Assembly: GCA_007693955.1 (NCBI GenBank)
Contig: RECR01000046.1
Location: forward strand, 1 to 44,045
Direction: 5' to 3'
Length of the DNA: 44,045 nucleotides
DNA from: Gloeocapsa sp. DLM2.Bin57
GTDB taxonomy: Bacteria; Cyanobacteriota; Cyanobacteriia; Cyanobacteriales; Gloeocapsaceae
Below, piece after piece: positions 1-7,923 of this stretch. Numbering within the stretch: the stretch's first letter is position 1; the number at the start of each line of letters is the position of its first letter. Made by a program: the position numbers and the translations under genes. The notes under the pieces were generated by a model. That model did not search any database and had not been told where the DNA came from. It saw nothing but the letters and a program-made list of their open reading frames with translations.

Positions 1-114
1 TAATTAAAAAAGTGGGGATGGGCATCGCCTCACTCAAAAACGGTCAATCATCTCTGAAGGTGAAAGACAAGAAGCCTACAGCGTAATCTTTGATTCGGTG
101 TAGGAGTATGTCAC
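1..114. repeat. Left terminal copy of a 114-bp inverted repeat
   Basis: Bases 1-114 match the reverse complement of bases 43932-44045 with two differences, at positions 56 (G versus T) and 81 (G versus T). Identity ends abruptly after the TCAC at 111-114. The simplest reading is that the contig stops in two members of a dispersed repeat, such as the edge of a mobile element. True terminal inverted repeats of a 44-kb element are unlikely, because the interior is ordinary chromosomal genes. I could not name the element. Confidence 0.9.
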
Positions 115-167
115 AACAAGTGATCAAAGGATTAATCGCTTTTGTTGACGATAATAAATAAGAAAAA
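44..167 (-). pseudogene. 3' end of an open frame sharing the repeat-encoded tail
   Basis: On the minus strand this stretch is open and ends with codons for GFLSFTFRDD and a TGA at 46-44. The last ten codons of the protein ending at 44002 read GFLSFTLRDD. Both tails lie in the terminal repeat. Upstream of the repeat (115-167) the frame stays open but the sequence no longer resembles the other copy. The open frame runs up to the divergent hpnA start and shows no clear start codon or ribosome site of its own. It is best read as a chance or decayed frame joined to the repeat, not a functional gene. Confidence 0.3.
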
Positions 168-1154
168 ATGACAATCAAAGCATTTGTTACAGGTGGAACA
201 GGTTTTATTGGCGCTCATTTAGTGAGACTATTATTAAATAAAGGTTATCAAGTAAAGGTTTTAGTACGTCGGGAAAGTAAATTAGATAACCTACAGGGTT
301 TACCAGTAGAAATAGTCACAGGTGAACTCAATAGCCCTGATTTACCTAGTTTAATGCAAGATTGTCAGGTGTTGTTTCATGTAGCGGCTCATTACTCTCT
401 TTGGAGAACAGAGCGATCACGACTATACCAGTATAACGTCTTAGGGACACGTAATGTTTTAGCCGCGGCTCGTGAGAGTAAAATTGACAGAGTCGTCTAT
501 ACTAGTTCAGTAGCTGCAATTGGTGTAGGGAAAGATGGTCAACCTGTCGATGAAACCTATCAAAGTCCTGTCGAAAAACTCATCGGAGATTACAAAAAAT
601 CCAAGTACTTTGCAGAACAAGAGGCTTATAATGCTATTAAACTAGGTCAAGATATCGTGATTGTTAACCCTAGTACTCCCGTTGGTGCGTTAGATTTAAA
701 ACCTACTCCCACAGGTGATATTATCCTACGCTTTTTACGTGGACAAATGCCCGCTTATGTCAATACTGGTTTAAATATCGTTGACGTCAAAGACGTAGCT
801 AGAGGACATCTGTTAGCCTTAGAAAAGGGAGTAAATGGCGATCGCTATATTCTCGGTAACCAAAATCTCACCCTGAAAGAATTATTAGCCACTCTCGCGC
901 AAATAACTGGTTTAAAACCACCTACGGTTACTATCCCTCTCTGGATACCCCTAACAGTAGCAACTATTGATGAATTTATACTCGCACCTCTAGGTAAAAC
1001 TCCTTCTATACCTCTAGATGGAGTCAAAATGTCAGCCCAATTAATGTACTATAATTGCCAAAAAGCCAGAGAAGTTTTAGGATTACCTCAGTCTCCTATT
1101 ACTAATGCTCTCACAGAAGCTGTTAACTGGTTTAAAGAACAAGGTTATTGTTAA
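168..1154 (+). CDS. hpnA: HpnA-type NAD-dependent sugar epimerase/dehydratase
   Basis: This 328-aa protein is an extended short-chain dehydrogenase of the family annotated as hopanoid-associated sugar epimerase. The Rossmann motif TGGTGFIG is at residues 8-15 and the catalytic pair is Y142-x3-K146 (YKKSK). Family knowledge: these cytosolic enzymes bind NAD(P) and act on nucleotide sugars or related carbonyl substrates; the exact substrate here cannot be read from sequence. The length is normal for the family. The ATG at 168 follows an A-rich stretch without a clear Shine-Dalgarno sequence. The stop codon lies 4 nt before the next gene's start, so the two are probably cotranscribed. No other hopanoid gene is in the window, so the link to hopanoids comes from family name only. 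Confidence 0.82.
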   Translation: MTIKAFVTGGTGFIGAHLVRLLLNKGYQVKVLVRRESKLDNLQGLPVEIVTGELNSPDLPSLMQDCQVLFHVAAHYSLWRTERSRLYQYNVLGTRNVLAAARESKIDRVVYTSSVAAIGVGKDGQPVDETYQSPVEKLIGDYKKSKYFAEQEAYNAIKLGQDIVIVNPSTPVGALDLKPTPTGDIILRFLRGQMPAYVNTGLNIVDVKDVARGHLLALEKGVNGDRYILGNQNLTLKELLATLAQITGLKPPTVTIPLWIPLTVATIDEFILAPLGKTPSIPLDGVKMSAQLMYYNCQKAREVLGLPQSPITNALTEAVNWFKEQGYC

Positions 1155-1158
1155 ATTT

Positions 1159-3792
1159 ATGACCAAGTCTTCCCTAAATAAATCCTTTAGACAATGGTTT
1201 AACTTTTCCCGCTTTGCTATTAAATATAAAAAATCTTTTATTGCTCTTTGGTTAGGTATAAGTATAGCAGGAATGTTAGCCTTTAGTTCCCTGCGTTATG
1301 ATTTATTTCCTGATATTAGTTTCCCTGTAGTTATAGTAACAGCAGAAGCACCTTTAGCAACGGTTATTGAAACAGAAACACAAGTAACCGAGATTCTAGA
1401 AACTAATTTAGCCTCCCTAAGTCATATAGATGAGATTTACTCTAGTACTTATGTAGGTCAAAGTGTGATAAACGTTCTCTTTGACGGGGGAACAGATTTA
1501 GACGCAGCAACTACAGAAGTAGAAAACCTTTTAGCACAAACATCTTATCCTGTTGAAACTGATATCAATATTTTCCCTATCGATTTAAACGAATCACCAG
1601 TAATTAGTTATGTCTTGATTAGTGAGGAAAAAACTCCTCAAGAATTAAAAACAATTGCTGAACAAAAAATCTTTCCTATTATTCAACAATTACCAGGAGT
1701 ACGTAAAATTAATGTCCTAGGTTTAGGCGAAAAAGTAGATAATTATTTTGCCACCAGAATTAGTTTTAATGGTGAAGAAGGCTTAGGTTTTCAAGTAGTT
1801 AAACGTCATGATACCAATACCCTAGAATTAGCTCAAGCAGTTGCAGCTAAAATCACTGCATTACAACCCCAATTACCAGGAATAAACATAGCGATCGCCG
1901 AAACCCAAGCCGATTATATCGAATCTGCGGTTCAAGCTACAATCAATGAGTTATTAATCGCTATTATCCTAGCTATAATCGTTATTTTCCTCTTTTTACG
2001 CAATTGGCGCGCTAGTTTAATTACCGCATTAAGTATTCCTATCTCACTCTTAGCAACTTTTATCGTAATGGCTATAGCTGGATTAAGTTTACAAACCTTA
2101 ACTTTACTGGCTTTAGCTTTAGTGATAGGGATTGTTATCGATGATTCGATTGTTGACGTAGAAAACATCGTCAGAGTCATTAATCAAGGGAAAAACCCCC
2201 AAGAAGCAGCGATTATCGCTACAGACGAAATCAGTCTCACCGTAACCGCTTCTACCTTAACTATAGCCGCTGTATTTATTCCCGTAGCCTTTATGGGGGG
2301 AACAGTAGGTAAATTCTTTCAACCCTTCGGTTTAACAGTATCTGCTGCGGTAATTTTCTCTCTCTTAGTAGCGCGAACTCTAGCTCCTAGTTTAGCAGTT
2401 CTGTGGTTAAAACCTCAGCCAACTAAAACTACTAAATCCATCGACGATTTAACCATCATTAAACTCTACCGTCGGGGATTGCGCTGGTGTTTACATCATC
2501 GACCTGTAGTTATGAGTATCGCTATTAGTAGTATGTTGTTAGGTATGGCGATTATTCCTTTGATACCCCAAGGGTTTATACCTCGTTTAGATAGGGGAGA
2601 ATTTAATATAATTTATACCGTTGCTTTACCTGAATTAGCTACTACTGGTGAATCAAGAGCAACAGAAACCGAAACCACCGATAATAGTGATTTAGACTGG
2701 TTAGGAAATATTCGCAGAGCACCAGAAAGATTCTTACTCAGAAGAACGATTAGAATGGGTAAAGAATTAGAAGCAGTAGTCTTAAATCATCCCGACGTAG
2801 AATCAGTCTTCACTATAGCAGGTATTCGCGGAGAACCCAATCGGGGTAAATTAGCGATTCAACTCAAAGAAAATCGGGAATCTGACACCATTACTGTTCA
2901 ATCTCAAATACGAGAATCTCTCCCTCAACTTAGAGACGTGACTACTAGTGTAGAAGATATTCCCTTTGTGCAAACTGAAGCAGAAAAACCCATACAATTA
3001 GCTATTCTAGGAGATGATCTTGATACATTATTACCAGTAGCTCAAGCAATTAAAACCCAAGCTCAAACTATACCAGGTTTAGTGGATATCGAAATCTCCA
3101 ACTCAGGAGAACAACTAATCGAACGTCTCAATGGTCAACGAGTTATCTATATCAGTGCTAATCTAGATTTAGCTCAAGGTTTAGAAAACGCGATCGTTAG
3201 TTTAGAAAGACAAGCTCAACCCCTCTTACCCATGGGTGTATCTCTACGACGTTGGGGAAGTGCAGATCATAGTAATCAAGTTGTAGGACGATTTGCCAGA
3301 GCCTTGATTTTAGCTATAATTTTAATGTTAATCGTCTTATGGTTTCTCTTTAGAAGATTATTAGAGCCTTTGGTCGTTATTCTCTGTCTCCCTCTGTCTA
3401 TGTTCGGTGCAATGTTAGGATTACTACTCACAGGTAGTGATTTTGGCATTATTTCACTAATTGGCTTCATTTTTCTGTTGGGATTATTGGATAAAAATGC
3501 TCTGTTGTTGATGGATTATACCAATCAATTGCGCGACGATGGACTCAGTCGAGAAGAAGCCCTAGTATATACAGGAGGAGTACGCCTACGCCCAATCGTA
3601 ATGACTACCATCTCTACCGTCTTGGGAATGATACCTATTGCTTTAGGGTGGGGTGCAGGTGCAGAATTAAGACAGCCAATGGCGATCGCTATTATGGGAG
3701 GTTTATTGAGTTCTTCTCTATTGAGTTTATTCGTTGTACCTGTTTTATATACTCTTCTTGAGGATTGGTGGAGTAAAAAACAACTAGAGTAA
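1159..3792 (+). CDS. RND-superfamily efflux permease lacking both docking subdomains
   Basis: This 877-aa inner-membrane transporter is of the AcrB/HAE1 type. The start at ATG 1159 is preferred over an upstream frame-extending TTG because it lies 4 nt after the hpnA stop. Transmembrane segment 4 keeps the proton-relay Asp pair (GIVIDDSIVDVEN). The second half keeps the relay Lys (LLDKNALLLMDY) and the RLRPIVMTT motif. It is about 150-200 residues shorter than AcrB-type pumps. The shortfall maps to two places: about residues 180-205, where VLGLGEK runs almost directly into RISFNGEE, and about 638-670. These correspond to the DN and DC insertions that form the funnel contacting the TolC-type channel. 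The porter subdomains and all membrane blocks remain. It may therefore work without a TolC partner, possibly on lipids, given hpnA upstream; that is inference. Confidence 0.85.
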   Translation: MTKSSLNKSFRQWFNFSRFAIKYKKSFIALWLGISIAGMLAFSSLRYDLFPDISFPVVIVTAEAPLATVIETETQVTEILETNLASLSHIDEIYSSTYVGQSVINVLFDGGTDLDAATTEVENLLAQTSYPVETDINIFPIDLNESPVISYVLISEEKTPQELKTIAEQKIFPIIQQLPGVRKINVLGLGEKVDNYFATRISFNGEEGLGFQVVKRHDTNTLELAQAVAAKITALQPQLPGINIAIAETQADYIESAVQATINELLIAIILAIIVIFLFLRNWRASLITALSIPISLLATFIVMAIAGLSLQTLTLLALALVIGIVIDDSIVDVENIVRVINQGKNPQEAAIIATDEISLTVTASTLTIAAVFIPVAFMGGTVGKFFQPFGLTVSAAVIFSLLVARTLAPSLAVLWLKPQPTKTTKSIDDLTIIKLYRRGLRWCLHHRPVVMSIAISSMLLGMAIIPLIPQGFIPRLDRGEFNIIYTVALPELATTGESRATETETTDNSDLDWLGNIRRAPERFLLRRTIRMGKELEAVVLNHPDVESVFTIAGIRGEPNRGKLAIQLKENRESDTITVQSQIRESLPQLRDVTTSVEDIPFVQTEAEKPIQLAILGDDLDTLLPVAQAIKTQAQTIPGLVDIEISNSGEQLIERLNGQRVIYISANLDLAQGLENAIVSLERQAQPLLPMGVSLRRWGSADHSNQVVGRFARALILAIILMLIVLWFLFRRLLEPLVVILCLPLSMFGAMLGLLLTGSDFGIISLIGFIFLLGLLDKNALLLMDYTNQLRDDGLSREEALVYTGGVRLRPIVMTTISTVLGMIPIALGWGAGAELRQPMAIAIMGGLLSSSLLSLFVVPVLYTLLEDWWSKKQLE

Positions 3793-3802
3793 GCCAATCC
3801 TC
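3760..3802 (+). terminator. Possible weak terminator spanning the RND stop codon
   Basis: GAGGATTGG at 3760-3768 is complementary to CCAATCCTC at 3794-3802, giving a 9-bp stem with a loop of about 25 nt that contains the stop codon. The run after it (CTTTAATT) is only mildly T-rich. It sits between two converging genes, where a terminator is expected, but the long loop makes this tentative. Confidence 0.3.
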
Positions 3803-3820
3803 CTTTAATTGTTCAGTTTG

Positions 3821-4561
3821 CTACTCTTGCTTTTGTATAAACCAAGCCACACCTCGACCAACTTCACCAAATTGTTCTAATTTTAAATTTGGATGATGTT
3901 CTAAGAAGTCATCAACAGCTTTTGTACAACCTTGAAATGATAAATAATCATCAAATTGAACATAACCACCATTGACTACACAAGGCCACCATTTCTCCAG
4001 ACACAAAACTGTAGGATCGTAAAAATCACAATCTATATGTAACAAAGCAACCTTTTCAACTGTAACATTAGGAAAAGTTTCATTAAACCAACCCTTATGA
4101 ATATGAATACGATCAGGAGAGATTGAAAGTTTTGTCATAATTTCCTGTACCCGTTTGGGACTTCCAACGACTTCACCTACCCATTTTTTTCCCTCCTCCC
4201 CATCTTCTTCTGTTGATTCTGGTAAACCCTCCCAGGCATCAAACAAGTGAATTGGACGTGCACTTTTTACTGTTCCAAAACCCATTAAAGCCGCTGTACC
4301 ACCATCTAGCACCCCACATTCTACTATTGCCCCTTCTATATTTTGATCTTCAATTATTTGGCTAAGCCGAATCAAGTTTTGTTGTCTGAAAGGATTAGAT
4401 TGTGTATAAGGAAAAACAGTCTTGTATGGTTCATCTAATTGTAAAGATTTGAGTTTCCATCTCTTTTGAATTCCTCTCAACCAAGGTTGTAATTTTTTAG
4501 GGATTAAAGGACGTAACCATTGATAGGATTGTTTTGGAGCTGATTGACCTTTTAATTCCAT
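3821..4561 (-). CDS. TylF/MycF-family SAM-dependent O-methyltransferase
   Basis: This 246-aa protein has the SAM-binding motif ECGVLDGGTA at residues 81-90, followed by IHLFDAWEGLP. The acidic motifs HIDCDFYD (175-182) and FDDY (203-206) are those used for divalent metal and catalysis in TylF and MycF. Known members methylate sugar hydroxyls on macrolides; cyanobacterial relatives often sit near glycosyltransferases and are thought to modify polysaccharide sugars. The gene faces the RND permease and is divergent from uvrA, with a 111-bp AT-rich spacer in which I see no gene. The substrate is unknown. The first 35 residues are basic and proline-rich and not part of the catalytic fold. Confidence 0.85.
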   Translation of the reverse strand: MELKGQSAPKQSYQWLRPLIPKKLQPWLRGIQKRWKLKSLQLDEPYKTVFPYTQSNPFRQQNLIRLSQIIEDQNIEGAIVECGVLDGGTAALMGFGTVKSARPIHLFDAWEGLPESTEEDGEEGKKWVGEVVGSPKRVQEIMTKLSISPDRIHIHKGWFNETFPNVTVEKVALLHIDCDFYDPTVLCLEKWWPCVVNGGYVQFDDYLSFQGCTKAVDDFLEHHPNLKLEQFGEVGRGVAWFIQKQE

Positions 4562-4672
4562 TGTATTTTATAGTTTCAATAAATTGATGGCATCAACAGT
4601 ACCATATTTCTCAAAAAAAATCTACAATAACCAAAAACGCAAGCAAATTTATTAAAATTTAATTATCTTTAC

Positions 4673-7486
4673 ATGATTTCCATCCGTGGTGCGAGACAGC
4701 ACAATCTGAAAAACGTTGATGTAGATTTACCCACTAATAGTTTAATCGTCTTCACAGGAGTATCAGGATCAGGGAAATCCTCTCTAGCTTTTGATACTAT
4801 CTTTGCAGAAGGACAAAGACGCTATGTAGAATCTTTGAGCGCATACGCAAGACAATTTCTGGGACAATTAGATAAACCAGAAGTAGATGCGATCGAGGGA
4901 TTAAGTCCGGCTATTGCTATTGACCAAAAATCCACCTCTCATAACCCACGTTCAACTGTAGGAACGGTTACAGAAATTTATGACTATTTGCGCTTATTAT
5001 TTGGAAGAGCAGGTGAACCCCATTGTCCCGAGTGCGATCGCTCTATAAGTCCCCAAACTATCGACCAAATGTGCGATCGCGTTATGGCTTTAGCCGATGG
5101 TACTAAATTTCAAATTCTCGCACCAATAGTCAGAGGAAAAAAGGGAACTCACCAAAAATTACTCTCTAGTTTGAGTAGTCAAGGATTCGTGAGAGTGAGA
5201 ATTAATGGAGAGGTTAAAGAATTAGCTACAGAAATTAACCTCAATAAAAATAAACAACACAATATAGAAATAGTTATCGATCGCCTGATTAAAAAACCCT
5301 CCATTAGAGAACGTTTAGCAGACTCTTTAACTACCTGTCTTAAACAAGGAGAGGGTTTAGCAATGATTGAAATAATCCAAACAGAAGAAGAAAATCAAGA
5401 GATACTCTTTAGTGAGAACTTCGCTTGTGTAGAACATGGTGCGGTTATGAGCGAACTATCACCGCGGTTATTCTCCTTTAACTCACCCTATGGCGCTTGT
5501 AGCAACTGTCATGGTTTAGGATATTTACCTACCTTCGCAACAGAATTAATCATCCCTAACCCTAATAAAACAGTAGCTGAAGCGATCGCCCCTTGGTCAG
5601 GGAAAGATAATGGTTATTATCTCGGTATTTTATATTATGTAGGACAAGCTTATAATTTTGAGTTAACTAATCTCTGGAAAGACTTAACCGCAGAACAACA
5701 ACAGATCATCCTTTATGGTAGCGAAGAAATTATCGAAATGTTCGATGAGAGAGGACATAGTTACGCGAGACGTTATCCTGGTGTGGTCAAAATCCTTAAT
5801 AAAACCTATCAAGAAAGCAATTCTGACGCTGTTAAAGAGAAATTAGCTAGATACATAGTCAATCAAACCTGTCCGCAATGTCAAGGTAAACGTCTCAAAC
5901 CAGAAGCATTAGCGGTACGTATAGGAGAATATCATATCAATGATCTAACTAGTGTCAACATTCGTCAATGTCAACAACTAGTCAGCAATCTAGATTTAAC
6001 ACCACGTCAGCAACAAATAGGAGAATTAGCTCTCAAAGAAATTCAAACCCGTTTACAATTTCTCATAGACGTTGGTTTAGACTATCTTACCCTCGATCGC
6101 TACGCCATGACCTTATCAGGAGGAGAAGCGCAACGAATCCGTTTAGCCACTCAAATTGGTTCAGGTTTAACAGGAGTACTCTACGTCTTAGATGAACCCA
6201 GTATTGGATTACACCAACGGGATAACGAGAGATTATTAACAACCCTAAAAAAACTACGAGATTTGGGTAACACTTTAATAGTAGTAGAGCACGACGAAGA
6301 CACCATCAGAAACGCCGATTATATCCTAGATATAGGACCAGGTGCAGGTATTCACGGTGGAGAAATCGTGGTTCAAGGTAATTTAGAAGACTTATTACAG
6401 TGTGAAGCTTCCCTAACTGGAGCTTATTTATCCCGACGTCGTGTGATTGAGATACCCTCCCAACGTAGAGAAGGTAACGGTAACTTTCTCAAGTTATTTA
6501 ACTGTCATCGTAACAATCTCCAACATATTGACGTAGAAATCCCCCTAGGTAAATTTGTCTGTATCACAGGAGTATCAGGCTCGGGAAAATCTACCCTAAT
6601 CAACGAGTTATTATATCCTGCACTACAACATTATTTAGGTGATCACGTACCCTTTCCCTCTGGGTTAGACAGTATCGAAGGTTTAGAAGCGTGCCGCTTC
6701 GCGGATACCTTCGGGATCGACAAAGTCATCGTTATTGATCAATCCCCCATTGGGAGAACACCACGCTCTAATCCCGCTACCTATACAGGAGTGTTAGACG
6801 TGATTAGAACTCTCTTAGCAGAGACGGTGGAAGCTAAAATCAGAGGTTATAAACCAGGACAATTTTCTTTTAATGTCAAAGGTGGACGTTGTGAAGCCTG
6901 TCGCGGACAAGGTGTCAACGTGATTGAGATGAACTTTTTACCCGATGTTTACGTACAATGTGACGTTTGTAAAGGAGCTAGATATAATCACGAAACACTG
7001 CAAGTAAAATACAAGAACCATTCCATAGCAGATATTCTCAATCTCAATGTAGAAGAAGCCTTAAACCTCTTTAGTAACATTCCCCGCGCGGTAAATCGTC
7101 TGCAAACCCTAGTAGATGTAGGATTAGGTTATATTCAATTAGGACAAAGCGCGCCAACTTTATCAGGAGGAGAAGCCCAACGCTTAAAATTAGCCTCAGA
7201 ATTATCCCGTCGCGCTACAGGAAAAACTCTCTATCTCATTGACGAACCCACTACGGGTTTATCTTTTTATGATACTCATCAGTTACTCAATGTCCTACAA
7301 AGATTAGTAGATAAGGGTAACTCCATAATTATCATTGAACACAATCTTGACGTTATTCGTGCAGCTGATTGGTTAATTGATTTAGGTCCTGAAGGAGGCG
7401 ATCGCGGTGGTCAAATCTTAGCGGTAGGTACTCCCGAAATGGTCTCTCAAAACCCCGCTTCTTATACTGGCAGTTATCTTCTTTAA
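4673..7486 (+). CDS. uvrA: Excinuclease ABC subunit A (UvrA)
   Basis: UvrA is the damage-sensing ATPase of nucleotide excision repair and works as a dimer with UvrB. The 937-aa protein has two ABC modules. The first has Walker A GVSGSGKSS (29-37), a CPEC zinc-binding pair near 118 and the signature LSGGEAQR near 480. The second has Walker A GVSGSGKST near 633, the CEAC...CDVC zinc finger from about 741 and a second LSGGEAQR near 828. One oddity is eight extra residues, CRFADTFG, between GLEA and IDKVIVIDQSPIGRTPRSNP, where UvrA proteins I know run straight through. The insertion keeps the frame and is described separately. The gene starts at the ATG at 4673, and ssb follows directly. Confidence 0.96.
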   Translation: MISIRGARQHNLKNVDVDLPTNSLIVFTGVSGSGKSSLAFDTIFAEGQRRYVESLSAYARQFLGQLDKPEVDAIEGLSPAIAIDQKSTSHNPRSTVGTVTEIYDYLRLLFGRAGEPHCPECDRSISPQTIDQMCDRVMALADGTKFQILAPIVRGKKGTHQKLLSSLSSQGFVRVRINGEVKELATEINLNKNKQHNIEIVIDRLIKKPSIRERLADSLTTCLKQGEGLAMIEIIQTEEENQEILFSENFACVEHGAVMSELSPRLFSFNSPYGACSNCHGLGYLPTFATELIIPNPNKTVAEAIAPWSGKDNGYYLGILYYVGQAYNFELTNLWKDLTAEQQQIILYGSEEIIEMFDERGHSYARRYPGVVKILNKTYQESNSDAVKEKLARYIVNQTCPQCQGKRLKPEALAVRIGEYHINDLTSVNIRQCQQLVSNLDLTPRQQQIGELALKEIQTRLQFLIDVGLDYLTLDRYAMTLSGGEAQRIRLATQIGSGLTGVLYVLDEPSIGLHQRDNERLLTTLKKLRDLGNTLIVVEHDEDTIRNADYILDIGPGAGIHGGEIVVQGNLEDLLQCEASLTGAYLSRRRVIEIPSQRREGNGNFLKLFNCHRNNLQHIDVEIPLGKFVCITGVSGSGKSTLINELLYPALQHYLGDHVPFPSGLDSIEGLEACRFADTFGIDKVIVIDQSPIGRTPRSNPATYTGVLDVIRTLLAETVEAKIRGYKPGQFSFNVKGGRCEACRGQGVNVIEMNFLPDVYVQCDVCKGARYNHETLQVKYKNHSIADILNLNVEEALNLFSNIPRAVNRLQTLVDVGLGYIQLGQSAPTLSGGEAQRLKLASELSRRATGKTLYLIDEPTTGLSFYDTHQLLNVLQRLVDKGNSIIIIEHNLDVIRAADWLIDLGPEGGDRGGQILAVGTPEMVSQNPASYTGSYLL
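6692..6715 (+). repeat. 24-bp in-frame palindromic insertion inside uvrA
   Basis: These 24 bases encode CRFADTFG and interrupt the conserved UvrA stretch GLEA|IDKVI. They contain the hairpin core CCGCTTCGCGG (stem CCGC/GCGG, loop TTC) and are clearly more GC-rich than the flanks. Exact boundaries could shift by a few bases. The pattern fits the small palindromic dispersed repeats known in cyanobacterial genomes. A related core, CCGCGACGCGG, occurs at 12142-12152. Confidence 0.65.
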
Positions 7487-7512
7487 CTGTTGGCTCTTCT
7501 CTCTGCTATAAT
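7483..7512 (+). promoter_or_regulatory. Candidate sigma-70-type promoter for ssb
   Basis: A consensus -10 box TATAAT lies at 7507-7512, and a partial -35 box TTAACT ends 18 bases before it. It overlaps the end of uvrA and lies about 30 bases upstream of the ssb start, with AAGGA at 7526-7530 as a possible ribosome site. ssb may therefore have its own promoter as well as read-through from uvrA. Confidence 0.45.
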
Positions 7513-7543
7513 AAGCTTAAATTACAAGGATAACAATTACAAA

Positions 7544-7915
7544 ATGGGATTAAATATAGTCAATATAGTCGGACGCGCGGGAATGGACCCGGAAATACGC
7601 TACTTTGAATCAGGAAGCGTCAAATGTAGGTTAACTATGGCGGTAAATCGCCCTACCAGTAAAGATGATGAACCAGACTGGTTTAATTTAGAAATTTGGG
7701 GAAAAACAGCTGAAATAGCAGGTAACTACGTGCGTAAAGGTAGTTTAATAGGGGTACAAGGAGCGCTCAAGATAGAGACTTGGAGCGATCGCAATACAGG
7801 TGAACCAAGATCTACACCAATAATTAGAGTTGATAGACTAGACTTACTAGGTTCAAAACGAGATAATGATCCTAGTCAAGTTAGTAACTTTAGTGCTGCT
7901 GAACCAGAATTTTAA
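7544..7915 (+). CDS. ssb: Single-stranded DNA-binding protein (SSB)
   Basis: This 123-aa OB-fold protein binds single-stranded DNA in replication, recombination and repair. MGLNIVNIVGRAGMDPEIRYF is the typical N-terminal strand of cyanobacterial SSBs, so the start is set at the ATG at 7544; an upstream in-frame extension would cover the promoter-like TATAAT. WFNLEIWGKTAEIAGNYVRKG and RVDRLDLLGS follow the family pattern. The C-terminus ends in AAEPEF, a short acidic tail of the kind that recruits repair proteins, without the long disordered linker seen in enterobacterial SSB. The gene sits just downstream of uvrA, which makes functional sense, and 8 nt before a glycosyltransferase gene. Confidence 0.92.
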   Translation: MGLNIVNIVGRAGMDPEIRYFESGSVKCRLTMAVNRPTSKDDEPDWFNLEIWGKTAEIAGNYVRKGSLIGVQGALKIETWSDRNTGEPRSTPIIRVDRLDLLGSKRDNDPSQVSNFSAAEPEF

Positions 7916-7923
7916 GCCTATTT

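Noticed and set aside
1105-1158. Upstream extension of the short RND permease into hpnA
   Set aside because: It overlaps 50 nt of conserved hpnA coding sequence; the ATG at 1159 lies right after the hpnA stop and gives a normal N-terminus.
7490-7543. Upstream start for ssb
   Set aside because: The extension covers a TATAAT promoter-like box and adds residues not seen at SSB N-termini, while MGLNIVNIVGR at 7544 is typical.
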